From: Serpens sp035497915
GTDB taxonomy: Bacteria > Pseudomonadota > Gammaproteobacteria > Pseudomonadales > Pseudomonadaceae
Direction: 5' to 3'
Assembly: GCF_035497915.1 (NCBI RefSeq)
Contig: NZ_DATJCS010000014.1
Location: 51,802 to 115,801 of the forward strand
DNA length: 64,000 nucleotides
The notes beneath the pieces were generated by a model. It saw nothing but the letters and a program-made list of their open reading frames with translations, was not told the origin of the DNA and did no database searches. Numbering within the stretch: the stretch's first letter is position 1; every line of letters begins with the position of its first letter. This document shows positions 34,457 to 43,068 of the stretch, piece after piece. The position numbers were made by a program, and so were the translations under genes.

Positions 34457-34473
34457 TTGTAGTTTTACTACAA
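34457..34473. promoter_or_regulatory. 17-bp palindrome resembling a HexR operator (site 1)
   Basis: TTGTAGTTTTACTACAA is a perfect odd-centred palindrome, 108 bp upstream of aceE. It fits the TGTARTNNNAYTACA type known for HexR, the RpiR-family sensor of 2-keto-3-deoxy-6-phosphogluconate. HexR control of aceEF here is an inference. Confidence 0.5.
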
Positions 34474-34506
34474 AAATCGCTGACCCAACAGTCATCGCGA
34501 AAATTA

Positions 34507-34521
34507 TGTAGCTCAACTACA
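34507..34521. promoter_or_regulatory. 15-bp palindrome resembling a HexR operator (site 2)
   Basis: TGTAGCTCAACTACA matches site 1 in its arms (TGTAG / CTACA) with one change from the TGTARTNNNAYTACA pattern. Its centre is 49 bp from that of site 1. Confidence 0.4.
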
Positions 34522-34539
34522 CGAGTGACCGCCGTCCCT

Positions 34540-34554
34540 GGACAGGTCCTGTCC
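34540..34554. promoter_or_regulatory. GGACAGG-T-CCTGTCC palindrome
   Basis: This is a perfect 7-bp dyad with a one-base centre between the aceE and glnE promoters. It may be an operator or a small hairpin; no regulator is recognised. Confidence 0.3.
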
Positions 34555-34748
34555 GCGAAAGGGAAGCATAGCCGGGATGCCCGCGGATGGGCCGGGCCAC
34601 TGTCTGTGCAGGAGGGCTTCGGCCGCGAGTTGTTGCGTGACGCCCCCCGCATGTGCGCTTCTTGCTTGCGACCGCGCGCCGCTTGACTAACCCCCCCGCG
34701 ATGCCCTCTGCTGGCGCCCTGTTCGTCCCCTCGCACAAGGAATCCCCC

Positions 34749-37670
34749 ATGAGTCTGCCCTCCCTGGTTGCCATCCCGGCGTCGCTGGCCGATCTCGCCG
34801 AGCGGCCAGCTGCCGCGCTGCGTGCCCGCCTGGCTGAGCGAGGGCGGGCGGACGACTGGCCGGCGGCGCGCCGGGAGGCCTTCGCCCGCGCCTGCGCGGC
34901 CAGCGATTTCGTCGCCGAGCAGGCGCAGCGGGATGTCGAGGCGCTGCTCGAGCTGGCGGAGTCCGGCGAGCTGGAGCGCAGCCTGCGTCCCGGTGAGTTG
35001 CGCGCTCAGCTGCAGACGCTGTTGGCCGACTGCGAGCAGGAAGACGACTTGGCCCGCCGCCTGCGACGTTTCCGCAACCGCCAGCAGCTGCGCATCATCT
35101 GGCGCGATGTGAATCGTCTGGCCGACTTGGGTGAAACCTGCCGCGACCTCTCCGATCTGGCGGACGCCTGCATCGACCTGGCCTACCACTGGTTGTACCC
35201 GCGGCATTGCGAGCAGTTCGGCACGCCGATGGGGCGCCGCTCCGGCACGCCGCAGCAGATGGTGATCCTCGGCATGGGCAAGCTGGGTGCCCACGAACTG
35301 AACCTGTCCTCGGACATCGACCTGATCTTCGGTTTCCCCGAAGGCGGCGAAACCGAAGGGGTGCGCCGTTCCCTCGACAACCAGGAATTCTTCAATCGCC
35401 TCGGCCAGCGGCTGATCAAGGCGCTGGATGCCATCACCGTCGACGGCTTCGTGTTCCGCGTCGACATGCGCCTGCGTCCCTATGGCTCGGCCGGCGCGCT
35501 GACCCTGAGCTTCGCCGCGCTGGAGCAGTACTACCAGGACCAGGGCCGCGACTGGGAACGCTACGCGATGATCAAGGCGCGCGTGGTCGGCGGCGACCAG
35601 CTCGCCGGCGCGCAGCTGCTGAAGATGCTGCAACCCTTCGTTTACCGGCGCTATCTGGATTTCTCGGCCATCGAGGCGCTGCGCAGCATGAAGCAGCTGA
35701 TCCAGCAGGAGGTGCGCCGCAAGGGCATGAGCGAGAACATCAAGCTCGGCGCCGGCGGCATCCGCGAGGTGGAGTTCATCGCCCAGGCCTTCCAGCTGAT
35801 CCACGGTGGTCGCGACCTCAGCCTGCAGCAGCGACCGTTGCTGCCGGTGCTGGCCGTGCTGGAGGCCGAAGGCTACCTGCCGGCGCCGGTGGTGGCCGAG
35901 CTGCGCGACGGCTACCGCTTCCTGCGCTACGTCGAGCACGCCCTGCAGGCGCTGGCCGACAAGCAGACGCAGATGCTGCCCGAGGATGCCCGCGAGCGGG
36001 CGCGGGTCGCCTTCATCATGGGCTTCGATGACTGGACATCCTTCATGGCGCGTCTGGAGCAGTGGCGCGAGCGCATCGACTGGCATTTCCGCCAGGTGAT
36101 TGCCGACCCGGACGAGGACGCCGAGGAGCAGGCCGGCGGCGGCGAGTGGCTGGCGCTGTGGCAAGGCGATCTGGAGGAGGACAGCGCCATCCGCCAGCTG
36201 GCCGAGCTGGGCTTCGCCGGCCCGGAACACGCCTGGCGACACCTGCACGACCTGCGCGGCGGCAGCCAGGTGCGCAGCATGCAGCGCCTGGGCCGCGAGC
36301 GGCTGGATGCCTTCATGCCGCGTCTGCTGGCGCAGGTGGCCGAACAGGACGATCCGGACCAGGTACTGGAGCGTGTCATGCCGCTGGTGGCGGCGGTGGC
36401 GCGGCGCTCGGCCTACCTGGTGCTGCTGTCCGAGAACCCCGGCGCGCTGACCCGGCTGCTGCAGCTGTGCGCCGCCAGCCCGCTGGTCGCCGAGCAGATC
36501 GCGCGCTTCCCCCTGCTGCTCGATGAGCTGCTCAACGAAGGCCGCCTGTACAGCCCGCCGCAGGCCCCGGAGCTGGCCGCCGAATTGCGCGAGCGGCTGA
36601 TGCGCATTCCCGAGGACGACCTCGAACAGCAGATGGAGGCGTTGCGCCACTTCAAGCTGGCGCACAGCCTGCGCGTGGCCGCCTCGGAGTTCGCCGGCAC
36701 CCTGCCGCTGATGAAGGTCAGCGATTACCTGACCTGGCTGGCCGAGGCGATTCTCGAACAGGTGCTGGCGCTGGCCTGGCGGCACACGGTGGCCCGGCAC
36801 GGCACACCCAAGCGCGCCGATGGCGGCGACTGCGACCCGGACTTCATCATCGTCGGCTACGGCAAGGTGGGCGGCATCGAGCTGGGTCACGGCTCGGACC
36901 TGGACCTGGTGTTCATCCACGACGGCGACCCGCAGGCGGAAACCGACGGGGCCAAGCCCATCGACGGCACCCAGTTCTTCACCCGCCTGGGGCAGCGCAT
37001 CATCCACCTGCTGACCGCGCAGACCACCTCCGGCCAGCTCTACGAGGTGGACATGCGCCTGCGTCCCTCGGGCGACGCCGGGCTGCTGGTCAGCTCGCTG
37101 GCGGCTTTCGAACGCTACCAGCAGCAGGAAGCCTGGACCTGGGAGCACCAGGCGCTGGTGCGCGCCCGGGTGCTGGTGGGCAGCCCGCGGGTGGCGCAAT
37201 GCTTCGAACAGGTGCGCGGCGAGGTGCTGGGCCGCGCCCGCGATCTGGACAAGCTGCGGGCCGAAGTCAGCGAAATGCGCGCCAAGATGCGCGACAACCT
37301 GGGCACCCGCGCCACCGATGCCGGTCGCGGCGAAAACGCCTTCGACCCCGCGCAGAGCTTCGATCTCAAGCAGGATGCCGGTGGTATCGTCGATATCGAA
37401 TTTATGGTGCAATACGCGGCCCTGGCCTGGTCGCACCAGCATCCGGAGCTGCTCCGCTACACCGACAACATCCGCATTCTGGACGGCCTCGGCGCGGCCA
37501 ACCTGCTGCCCGAAACGGACGTCCAGCTATTGCAGGAGGCCTACAAGGCCTACCGAGCCGCAGCCCACCGCCTGGCCCTGCAGAAACAACCCGGCAAGGT
37601 GCCGGGCGATCAGTTCCCCGACTCGCGCCGCCTGGTACAGCGCATCTGGCAGGAACTGGGACTGAACTGA
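34749..37670 (+). CDS. glnE: Glutamine synthetase adenylyltransferase / adenylyl-removing enzyme
   Basis: The 973-residue protein has two nucleotidyltransferase domains: the N-terminal adenylyl-removing domain with SSDIDLIFGFPEGGE (about 187) and the C-terminal adenylylating domain with GSDLDLVFIHDGD (about 715). It adds AMP to, and removes it from, a tyrosine of glutamine synthetase in response to PII. The ATG at 34749 has AAGGAA at seven bases. The length matches GlnE. A hairpin (37679-37697) and ilvE follow. Confidence 0.96.
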   Translation: MSLPSLVAIPASLADLAERPAAALRARLAERGRADDWPAARREAFARACAASDFVAEQAQRDVEALLELAESGELERSLRPGELRAQLQTLLADCEQEDDLARRLRRFRNRQQLRIIWRDVNRLADLGETCRDLSDLADACIDLAYHWLYPRHCEQFGTPMGRRSGTPQQMVILGMGKLGAHELNLSSDIDLIFGFPEGGETEGVRRSLDNQEFFNRLGQRLIKALDAITVDGFVFRVDMRLRPYGSAGALTLSFAALEQYYQDQGRDWERYAMIKARVVGGDQLAGAQLLKMLQPFVYRRYLDFSAIEALRSMKQLIQQEVRRKGMSENIKLGAGGIREVEFIAQAFQLIHGGRDLSLQQRPLLPVLAVLEAEGYLPAPVVAELRDGYRFLRYVEHALQALADKQTQMLPEDARERARVAFIMGFDDWTSFMARLEQWRERIDWHFRQVIADPDEDAEEQAGGGEWLALWQGDLEEDSAIRQLAELGFAGPEHAWRHLHDLRGGSQVRSMQRLGRERLDAFMPRLLAQVAEQDDPDQVLERVMPLVAAVARRSAYLVLLSENPGALTRLLQLCAASPLVAEQIARFPLLLDELLNEGRLYSPPQAPELAAELRERLMRIPEDDLEQQMEALRHFKLAHSLRVAASEFAGTLPLMKVSDYLTWLAEAILEQVLALAWRHTVARHGTPKRADGGDCDPDFIIVGYGKVGGIELGHGSDLDLVFIHDGDPQAETDGAKPIDGTQFFTRLGQRIIHLLTAQTTSGQLYEVDMRLRPSGDAGLLVSSLAAFERYQQQEAWTWEHQALVRARVLVGSPRVAQCFEQVRGEVLGRARDLDKLRAEVSEMRAKMRDNLGTRATDAGRGENAFDPAQSFDLKQDAGGIVDIEFMVQYAALAWSHQHPELLRYTDNIRILDGLGAANLLPETDVQLLQEAYKAYRAAAHRLALQKQPGKVPGDQFPDSRRLVQRIWQELGLN

Positions 37671-37678
37671 CTTCACGC

Positions 37679-37697
37679 AGGCGGCCGTGGGCCGCCT
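37679..37697 (+). terminator. AGGCGGCC-GTG-GGCCGCCT hairpin between glnE and ilvE
   Basis: An 8-bp perfect stem with a 3-nt loop begins 9 nt after the glnE stop. It lacks a T-run and ends 26 nt before ilvE, so it may attenuate rather than fully terminate. Confidence 0.45.
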
Positions 37698-37722
37698 CAC
37701 TTGACCTTTGAGGAATGCAACG

Positions 37723-38646
37723 ATGTCGATGGCTGACCGCGACGGTGTGATCTGGTACGACGGCAAACTGGTGGAATGGCGCGGCGCGACCACCCATGTG
37801 CTGACCCACAGCCTGCACTACGGCATGGGCGTGTTCGAAGGCGTGCGTGCCTACGAGACCCCGCAGGGCACCGCGATCTTCCGTTTGCAGGCGCACACCG
37901 ACCGCCTGTTCGATTCGGCCCACATCATGGGCATGAAGATCCCCTACACCAAGGAAGAGATCAACGAAGCCACCAAGGCGGCGGTGCGCGAGAACGGCCT
38001 GGCCAGCGCCTACATCCGTCCGCTGGCGTTCTACGGTTCCGAAGGCATGGGCATCCGCGCCGACAACCTGAAGGTGCACGTGATCGTCGCCGCCTGGCAC
38101 TGGGGCGCCTACATGGGTGAGGAGGCGCTGGAGCGCGGCATCAAGATCCGCACCAGCTCGTTCACCCGTCACCACGTGAACATCTCCATGACCCGCGCCA
38201 AGGCCAGCGGCCACTACATCAACTCGATGCTGGCCCTGCAGGAAGCCGTTTCCGCCGGCGCCGACGAGGCGCTGCTGCTGGATCCGGAAGGCTACGTGGC
38301 CGAGGGTTCGGGCGAGAACATCTTCCTGGTCAAGGACGGCGTGATCTACACCCCCGAGGTGACCGCCTGCCTGAACGGCATCACCCGCAACACCGTGCTG
38401 ACCCTGGCCCGCGAGCTGGGCGTGGAGATCGTCGAGAAGCGCATCACCCGTGACGAGGTGTACATCGCCGACGAGGCCTTCTTCACCGGCACCGCCGCCG
38501 AAGTGACGCCGATCCGCGAGCTGGACGGCCGGCAGATCGGCATCGGCCGCCGCGGTCCGGTCACCGAGAAGTTGCAGAAGGCCTACTTCGACCTGGTCAC
38601 CGGCAAGACCGACGCCCATCCCGAGTGGCGCACCCTGGTCAAGTGA
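37723..38646 (+). CDS. ilvE: Branched-chain amino acid aminotransferase
   Basis: The 307-residue protein is a fold-IV PLP aminotransferase. It has THSLHYGMGVFEGVRAY near the start, the PLP lysine in TRAKASGHYINS, and EGSGENIFLV. It transaminates Leu, Ile and Val with 2-oxoglutarate. The ATG at 37723 is preceded by GAGGAA at nine bases and gives the usual length; an in-frame start at 37708 is unlikely. It lies in the conserved order aceE/glnE/ilvE/waaF. Confidence 0.96.
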   Translation: MSMADRDGVIWYDGKLVEWRGATTHVLTHSLHYGMGVFEGVRAYETPQGTAIFRLQAHTDRLFDSAHIMGMKIPYTKEEINEATKAAVRENGLASAYIRPLAFYGSEGMGIRADNLKVHVIVAAWHWGAYMGEEALERGIKIRTSSFTRHHVNISMTRAKASGHYINSMLALQEAVSAGADEALLLDPEGYVAEGSGENIFLVKDGVIYTPEVTACLNGITRNTVLTLARELGVEIVEKRITRDEVYIADEAFFTGTAAEVTPIRELDGRQIGIGRRGPVTEKLQKAYFDLVTGKTDAHPEWRTLVK

Positions 38647-38654
38647 TTCACCAG

Positions 38655-38771
38655 CGTAGGGTGGGTTAGACCGCAGGTCGTAACCCACTATCCGGCCCGC
38701 AGGGGCGGCCAACGGATGCCTGGCGACATCCTTGGTGGGTTACGCCGCGAGCGCGGCTGACCCACCCTACG
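38655..38771. repeat. CGTAGGGTGGGTTA hairpin repeat between ilvE and waaF
   Basis: The region begins CGTAGGGTGGGTTA (38655-38668) and ends TGACCCACCCTACG (38758-38771), with internal copies GTAACCCAC (38680-38688) and GGTGGGTTAC (38734-38743). It can fold as one long hairpin or two smaller ones. It fills the 140-bp gap and probably insulates waaF from ilvE. Confidence 0.75.
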
Positions 38772-38786
38772 GGGACAATTCCTAGT

Positions 38787-39821
38787 ATGAACATTCTGAT
38801 CATCGGACCCAGCTGGGTCGGCGATATGGTGATGGCCCAGACGCTGTTCACCTGTCTGAAACAGCAACACCCCGATTGCGCCGTCGACGTGCTGGCCCCG
38901 GAGTGGAGCCGGCCGATCCTCGAGCGCATGCCCGAGGTGCGCGAAGCGCTGAGCTTCCCGCTCGGCCATGGCGTGCTGGAACTGGCCACCCGCCGGCGCA
39001 TCGGCAAGTCCCTCAAGGGGCGCTACGACCAGGCGATCCTGCTGCCCAACTCGCTGAAGTCCGCGCTGGTGCCGTTCTTTGCCGGCATCCCCAGACGCAC
39101 CGGCTGGAAGGGCGAGATGCGCTATGGGCTGCTCAACGACATCCGTGTCCTCGACAAGCAGCGCTATCCGCTGATGATCGAACGTTTCATGGCGCTGGCC
39201 TACGCGCCGGGCGCCGATCTGCCGCAGCCGTATCCGCGCCCGTCGTTGCAGATCGACGAGGCCAGCCGCGCCGCCGCGTTGCAGAAGTTCGGCCTGACCC
39301 TGGATCGTCCGGTACTGGCGCTGTGCCCTGGCGCCGAGTTCGGCGAGGCCAAGCGCTGGCCGGCCGAGCACTACGCCAAGGTGGCGGAGGTCAAGATTCG
39401 CGAAGGCTGGCAGGTCTGGTTGTTCGGTTCCAAGAACGACCATCCCGGCGGTGAGACCATCCGCGAGCGGCTGATTCCCGGCCTGCGCGAGGAAGTCAGC
39501 AATCTGGCCGGCGAAACCAGCCTGGCCGAGGCCATCGACCTGCTGTCCGCCGCGTCCGCGGTGGTCTCCAACGACTCCGGCCTGATGCATGTGGCGGCGG
39601 CGCTGAATCGTCCGCTGGTGGCGGTGTACGGCTCCACCTCGCCGCAGTTCACTCCGCCGCTGGCCGAGCAGGTGGAAATCGTGCGCCTCGGCTTGGAGTG
39701 CAGCCCGTGCTTCGAACGCACCTGCCGCTTCGGTCACTACGACTGCCTGCGCCAGCTCAAGCCGCGTGCGGTGATCGAGGCGCTCGATCGCCTGGTGCCG
39801 CAGCCGGTCGAGGTGAAATGA
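38787..39821 (+). CDS. waaF: LPS heptosyltransferase II
   Basis: The 344-residue protein is a GT9 enzyme. It has MNILIIGPSWVGDMVMAQTL at the start and the ADP-heptose binding region ending SNDSGLMHVAAALNRPLVAVYG. It adds the second L-glycero-D-manno-heptose to the LPS inner core. The waaC start codon follows directly after its TGA, which implies coupling. No strong Shine-Dalgarno is visible at 38787. Confidence 0.96.
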   Translation: MNILIIGPSWVGDMVMAQTLFTCLKQQHPDCAVDVLAPEWSRPILERMPEVREALSFPLGHGVLELATRRRIGKSLKGRYDQAILLPNSLKSALVPFFAGIPRRTGWKGEMRYGLLNDIRVLDKQRYPLMIERFMALAYAPGADLPQPYPRPSLQIDEASRAAALQKFGLTLDRPVLALCPGAEFGEAKRWPAEHYAKVAEVKIREGWQVWLFGSKNDHPGGETIRERLIPGLREEVSNLAGETSLAEAIDLLSAASAVVSNDSGLMHVAAALNRPLVAVYGSTSPQFTPPLAEQVEIVRLGLECSPCFERTCRFGHYDCLRQLKPRAVIEALDRLVPQPVEVK

Positions 39822-40817
39822 GTGAAGGTGCTGCTGATCAAGACGTCGTCCATGGGCGACGTCATTCACACCCTGCCGGCGCTCACCGATGCCGCGCGCG
39901 CCATTCCCGGCATCCGCTTCGACTGGGTGGTGGAAGAGGGCTTCGCCGAGATTCCCGCCTGGCACCCGGCGGTGGATCAGGTGATTCCGGTGGCGATTCG
40001 CCGCTGGCGCAAGAACCTGTGGAAAACCTTCAAAAATGGCGAGTGGCGCCAGTTCAAGCAGCGCCTGCGTGAAGGCAATTACGATCTGATAATCGACGCC
40101 CAGGGCCTGCTGAAAAGCGCCTGGCTGACCCGCTACTCTCGCGCGCCGGTGGCCGGCCTGGACCGCGACTCGGCCCGCGAGCCGCTGGCCAGCCGCTTCT
40201 ACGACCGCACCTTCCACGTGCCGAAGGAGCAGCACGCCCTCGAGCGGGTGCGACAGCTGTTCGCCCAGGCGCTGGGTTATTCGCTGCCCGACTCGATTGG
40301 CGATTACGGCCTGAACCGCGCCGCGCTGGCCGAACCGTCCGCCACTCCCTATATCGTGTTCCTGCACGGCACCACCTGGGCCAGCAAGCACTGGCCGGAA
40401 GCCGACTGGCGCGCCCTGGCCGAACGGCTGAGCGCCGACGGCTGGGCGATCCGCCTGCCGTGGGGCAACCCCGGCGAAAAGGCCCGCGCCGAACGCATCG
40501 CCGCCGGCCTTTCCGGCGTCGAGGTGCTGCCCAAACTGAACATCGTCGGCGTCGCCCGCGTGCTGGCCGGCGCCCGCGCCTGCGTGGCGGTGGACACCGG
40601 CCTCGGCCACCTGGCCGCCGCGCTGGACGTGCCGAGCATCTCCCTCTACGGCCCGACCCGCCCCGGCCGCGTCGGCGCCTACGGCAAGGGTCAGGTGCAC
40701 CTGTGCGCCAGCGGCCCGAACGCCGGCAGCGGTGACCGCGAAAAGCCCTGTTTCGAGGGGCTGGGTGCGGAAAGGGTGTATCCCGAACTGCAGCGCCTGT
40801 TGGCGGCACCCGCCTGA
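39822..40817 (+). CDS. waaC: LPS heptosyltransferase I
   Basis: The 331-residue protein is a GT9 enzyme with KVLLIKTSSMGDVIHTLPAL at the start and AVDTGLGHLAAALDVPSISL. It adds the first heptose to Kdo2-lipid A. The start is a GTG directly after the waaF TGA, with GAGGTG inside the waaF end as Shine-Dalgarno. A strong hairpin follows the stop, and waaG does not. Confidence 0.96.
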   Translation: MKVLLIKTSSMGDVIHTLPALTDAARAIPGIRFDWVVEEGFAEIPAWHPAVDQVIPVAIRRWRKNLWKTFKNGEWRQFKQRLREGNYDLIIDAQGLLKSAWLTRYSRAPVAGLDRDSAREPLASRFYDRTFHVPKEQHALERVRQLFAQALGYSLPDSIGDYGLNRAALAEPSATPYIVFLHGTTWASKHWPEADWRALAERLSADGWAIRLPWGNPGEKARAERIAAGLSGVEVLPKLNIVGVARVLAGARACVAVDTGLGHLAAALDVPSISLYGPTRPGRVGAYGKGQVHLCASGPNAGSGDREKPCFEGLGAERVYPELQRLLAAPA

Positions 40818-41114
40818 CAAAGCGAGTGGCGGCGCGCAATGCGCCGCCGGTTTCACTCTTTCACCTGCCAAGGCATGACTCGTTTCGCAGACGGTCCGGG
40901 TTCCGGGGTGCGACTGTGTCTGCCGATCCTGGCATGAGCCGAGTGGGGTCCTGCGGCGAACCTCCGTGATTGTGACAATTGGCCTGTCGATGCGCGTGTA
41001 TCGCAAAGCGGGATACTGTATCGTTTCGCGCCTCGCAGAACTTAAGCTTCGCTTGCTGATCTAGGCACGGATGCCCTTAACCGCAGGCAGGGCTGTATCG
41101 GAGGTGGAGATTTG
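40818..41114. other. waaC-waaP gap with no gene
   Basis: This 297-bp stretch follows waaC, in the place where waaG lies in P. aeruginosa and many other pseudomonads. It holds a strong hairpin at its left end and an AT-richer part (about 40965-41045, with TTGTGACAATTG and GGGATACTGTATCG) that may carry the waaP promoter. No reading frame or remnant of a glycosyltransferase is recognisable. Confidence 0.75.
40828..40861 (+). terminator. GGCGGCGC-GCAAT-GCGCCGCC hairpin after waaC
   Basis: A perfect 8-bp stem begins 10 nt past the waaC stop and is followed by GGTTTCACTCTTTC. The T content is modest, so intrinsic termination is probable but not certain. Confidence 0.65.
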
Positions 41115-41930
41115 ATGAACCTGTTTCTTGCCGAACCACTATCGACCCTCTGGGCCGGCAAGGATCCTTTCGCCGAGGTCGAAACGCTGCAGGGTCCCGT
41201 CTACCGGCAGAAGGAAGGCCGGAAAGTGTTCCGGGTGGAGCTGTTCGGTCGCGGCTATTTCGTCAAGCTGCACCGTGGGGTGGGCTGGGGCGAGATCTTC
41301 AAGAATCTGCTGAGTTTCCGGCTGCCGGTGCTGGGCGCCCGCCAGGAACTGAGTGCCATTCGCCGTCTGGAACAGGCCGGCATCGCCACGCTCAACCCGG
41401 TGGGTTTCGGCCAGCGCGGATTCAATCCGGCCCGGCAGTTCTCCTTCCTGATTACCGAGGAGCTGGCTCCCACCATCAGCCTGGAGGACTTCTGCCAGGA
41501 CTGGGCGCGGACCCCGCCGCCCGTTGCGCTCAAGCGGGCGCTGATCGGTCGGGTGGCGCAGATCGTGCGCGACATGCACGCCGCCGGCCTCAACCACCGC
41601 GACTGCTACCTGTGCCATTTTCTGCTGCATACCGACAGCCCGCCCACGCCCGATCACCTGCCGCTGTCGGTGATCGACCTGCATCGCTCGCAGGTGCGCA
41701 CCCGGGTACCGCTGCGCTGGCGCGACAAGGATCTGGCCGGGTTGTACTTCTCGGCGCTCGGCATCGGCCTGACGCGCAGTGATAAGCTGCGCTTCCTCAG
41801 GGCCTACTTCGGGAAGCCGCTTCGCCAGGTGCTGGTCGAAGAAGCTTCGGTACTGGCCTGGATGGAACGCAAGGCGGCGCGCATACAGGCGCGCGATCAG
41901 CGCAAGATCGCCGAGGGCGAGCAGAGATGA
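41115..41930 (+). CDS. waaP: LPS core heptose(I) kinase WaaP
   Basis: The 271-residue protein matches P. aeruginosa WaaP. It has RGYFVKLHRGVGWGEIFKN with the ATP-binding lysine K51 and the catalytic Asp163 in NHRDCYLCHFLLH, followed by SVIDLHRSQ. It phosphorylates heptose I; in P. aeruginosa this step is needed for LPS export and viability. The ATG at 41115 has GGAGGTGGA upstream. It is followed after 10 bp by a second kinase-fold gene, so the two are co-transcribed. Confidence 0.95.
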   Translation: MNLFLAEPLSTLWAGKDPFAEVETLQGPVYRQKEGRKVFRVELFGRGYFVKLHRGVGWGEIFKNLLSFRLPVLGARQELSAIRRLEQAGIATLNPVGFGQRGFNPARQFSFLITEELAPTISLEDFCQDWARTPPPVALKRALIGRVAQIVRDMHAAGLNHRDCYLCHFLLHTDSPPTPDHLPLSVIDLHRSQVRTRVPLRWRDKDLAGLYFSALGIGLTRSDKLRFLRAYFGKPLRQVLVEEASVLAWMERKAARIQARDQRKIAEGEQR

Positions 41931-41940
41931 GGGGTAGCCG

Positions 41941-43068
41941 GTGGAGTTGCATGAACTGGTGCGGGTTGGCAGCGAAGGGCCACTGCCAGCGACCATAGAA
42001 CTGGCGGACTGTGCCGGCTCGCAGGTGCGCTTGCAGGTATGTGAGTGGCTGCATGTCACGCCGGCCCGTCATGATGTGCTGGCTCGCTGGGGTGACCGCT
42101 ACGTATTGGCGCGTTTCCTGACCGGCCCGGATTCGGGTCTGAGTCTGGAGCGTGAGAAAACCGGTGCGCGCCAGTTGGCCGCGCAGGATCTGCCCAGGCT
42201 GGTTTTGCTCAGGGAAGGCCGGACGCCGGATTTGAATGCCTGGCTGCTGTATGAGGCTGGCGATGACGCGCAGAGCCTGGACGTGGTCTGGCGCGACCTG
42301 GCCAGCCTGCCGCCACTGGCCGATGCCCAGCAGGCGCTGATGGGTGAAGCCCTCGGTGCGCTGGGCAGCCTGCACGGCAAGGGGCTCTGGCCGGCTGATC
42401 CGGAGCTTCGGAACTTCATTCGCTATCAGGGGCAGGTCCATCTGCTCGATGCCGGCACACTGTGCAGCGAGACCCCCGGCTCGCCTCTGGGGCGAGACAA
42501 GGTCCTGGTCAATCTCGGCCAGTTCTTCGCCCAGTTTCCGGCTCGCTTCGAACCCTGGTACGAGGAGTTGCTGGTCTACTACCTGCTGGCCAATGGCGAG
42601 CATGCGCTGCCTCTTGAGGCGCTCCTCAAGGAGGTCGCCAAGGCCCGCGAGCAAGGCATGCGCCAGCAACTGGCTCAACTGGACCGGGAAAGTCCTGTCT
42701 GCGTAGCGAAGCGTGGCGCTGGAATGCTGCGGGTAGTGCTGCGCAGCGAGGAGGCGCGACTGCGGGCCATCATGGCCGATCCGGAGGCTGCCATTCGTCG
42801 TGGCGTTCCAAGCGAAGCCGGTGGCGATGTGCTCGCTGTTCGGCTGGAAACCTCCGCAGGGCCTGTGCGACTGATCCGCTGCCCAGCCCCAGCCGGGTGG
42901 CGGCGTCTGCTCGCCAGCCCGGCCTGGCGGGCCTGGATCAATGGGCAGCGCCGTTACCTGCTCGGCGAAACAACCAGGCGCCCACTGGCCGTGCTGGAGC
43001 AGCGCCGCTTCGGCCTGCGCGGCGCGAGCTACCTGATTACCGAGGCAGACACAGAGGATCGAGGATGA
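41941..43068 (+). CDS. Putative LPS-core kinase-fold protein
   Basis: This 375-residue protein is not one I can name. Its middle part looks like an LPS/choline-kinase-like fold: a catalytic loop with His145, Asp153 and Asn158 (HGKGLWPADPELRNF) and a DxG equivalent at Asp170 (LLDAGT). The N-terminal ATP lobe is weakly conserved, and residues about 240-375 form an extra, arginine-rich region. The start is a GTG with GAGGGG upstream, 10 bp after waaP; the stop overlaps the next gene (ATGA). It probably phosphorylates a core sugar or assists WaaP, which is an inference from fold and context. Confidence 0.6.
   Translation: MELHELVRVGSEGPLPATIELADCAGSQVRLQVCEWLHVTPARHDVLARWGDRYVLARFLTGPDSGLSLEREKTGARQLAAQDLPRLVLLREGRTPDLNAWLLYEAGDDAQSLDVVWRDLASLPPLADAQQALMGEALGALGSLHGKGLWPADPELRNFIRYQGQVHLLDAGTLCSETPGSPLGRDKVLVNLGQFFAQFPARFEPWYEELLVYYLLANGEHALPLEALLKEVAKAREQGMRQQLAQLDRESPVCVAKRGAGMLRVVLRSEEARLRAIMADPEAAIRRGVPSEAGGDVLAVRLETSAGPVRLIRCPAPAGWRRLLASPAWRAWINGQRRYLLGETTRRPLAVLEQRRFGLRGASYLITEADTEDRG

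Larger units (their letters stand above)
34350..34748. other. aceE-glnE divergent intergenic region
   Basis: This 399-bp gap holds the aceE and glnE promoters. It includes a locally AT-rich stretch (about 34440-34525) with two related palindromes, a third perfect palindrome (34540-34554) and a degenerate REP-like remnant at about 34607-34630 (GTGCAGGAGGGCTTCGGCCG...). No coding sequence is supported. Confidence 0.8.

Noticed and set aside
31701..37442. A very long open frame on the minus strand that continues aceE upstream across glnE
   Set aside because: Only the part up to 34349 encodes AceE. The rest is antisense to glnE and crosses the aceE promoter; open antisense frames are normal at this GC.
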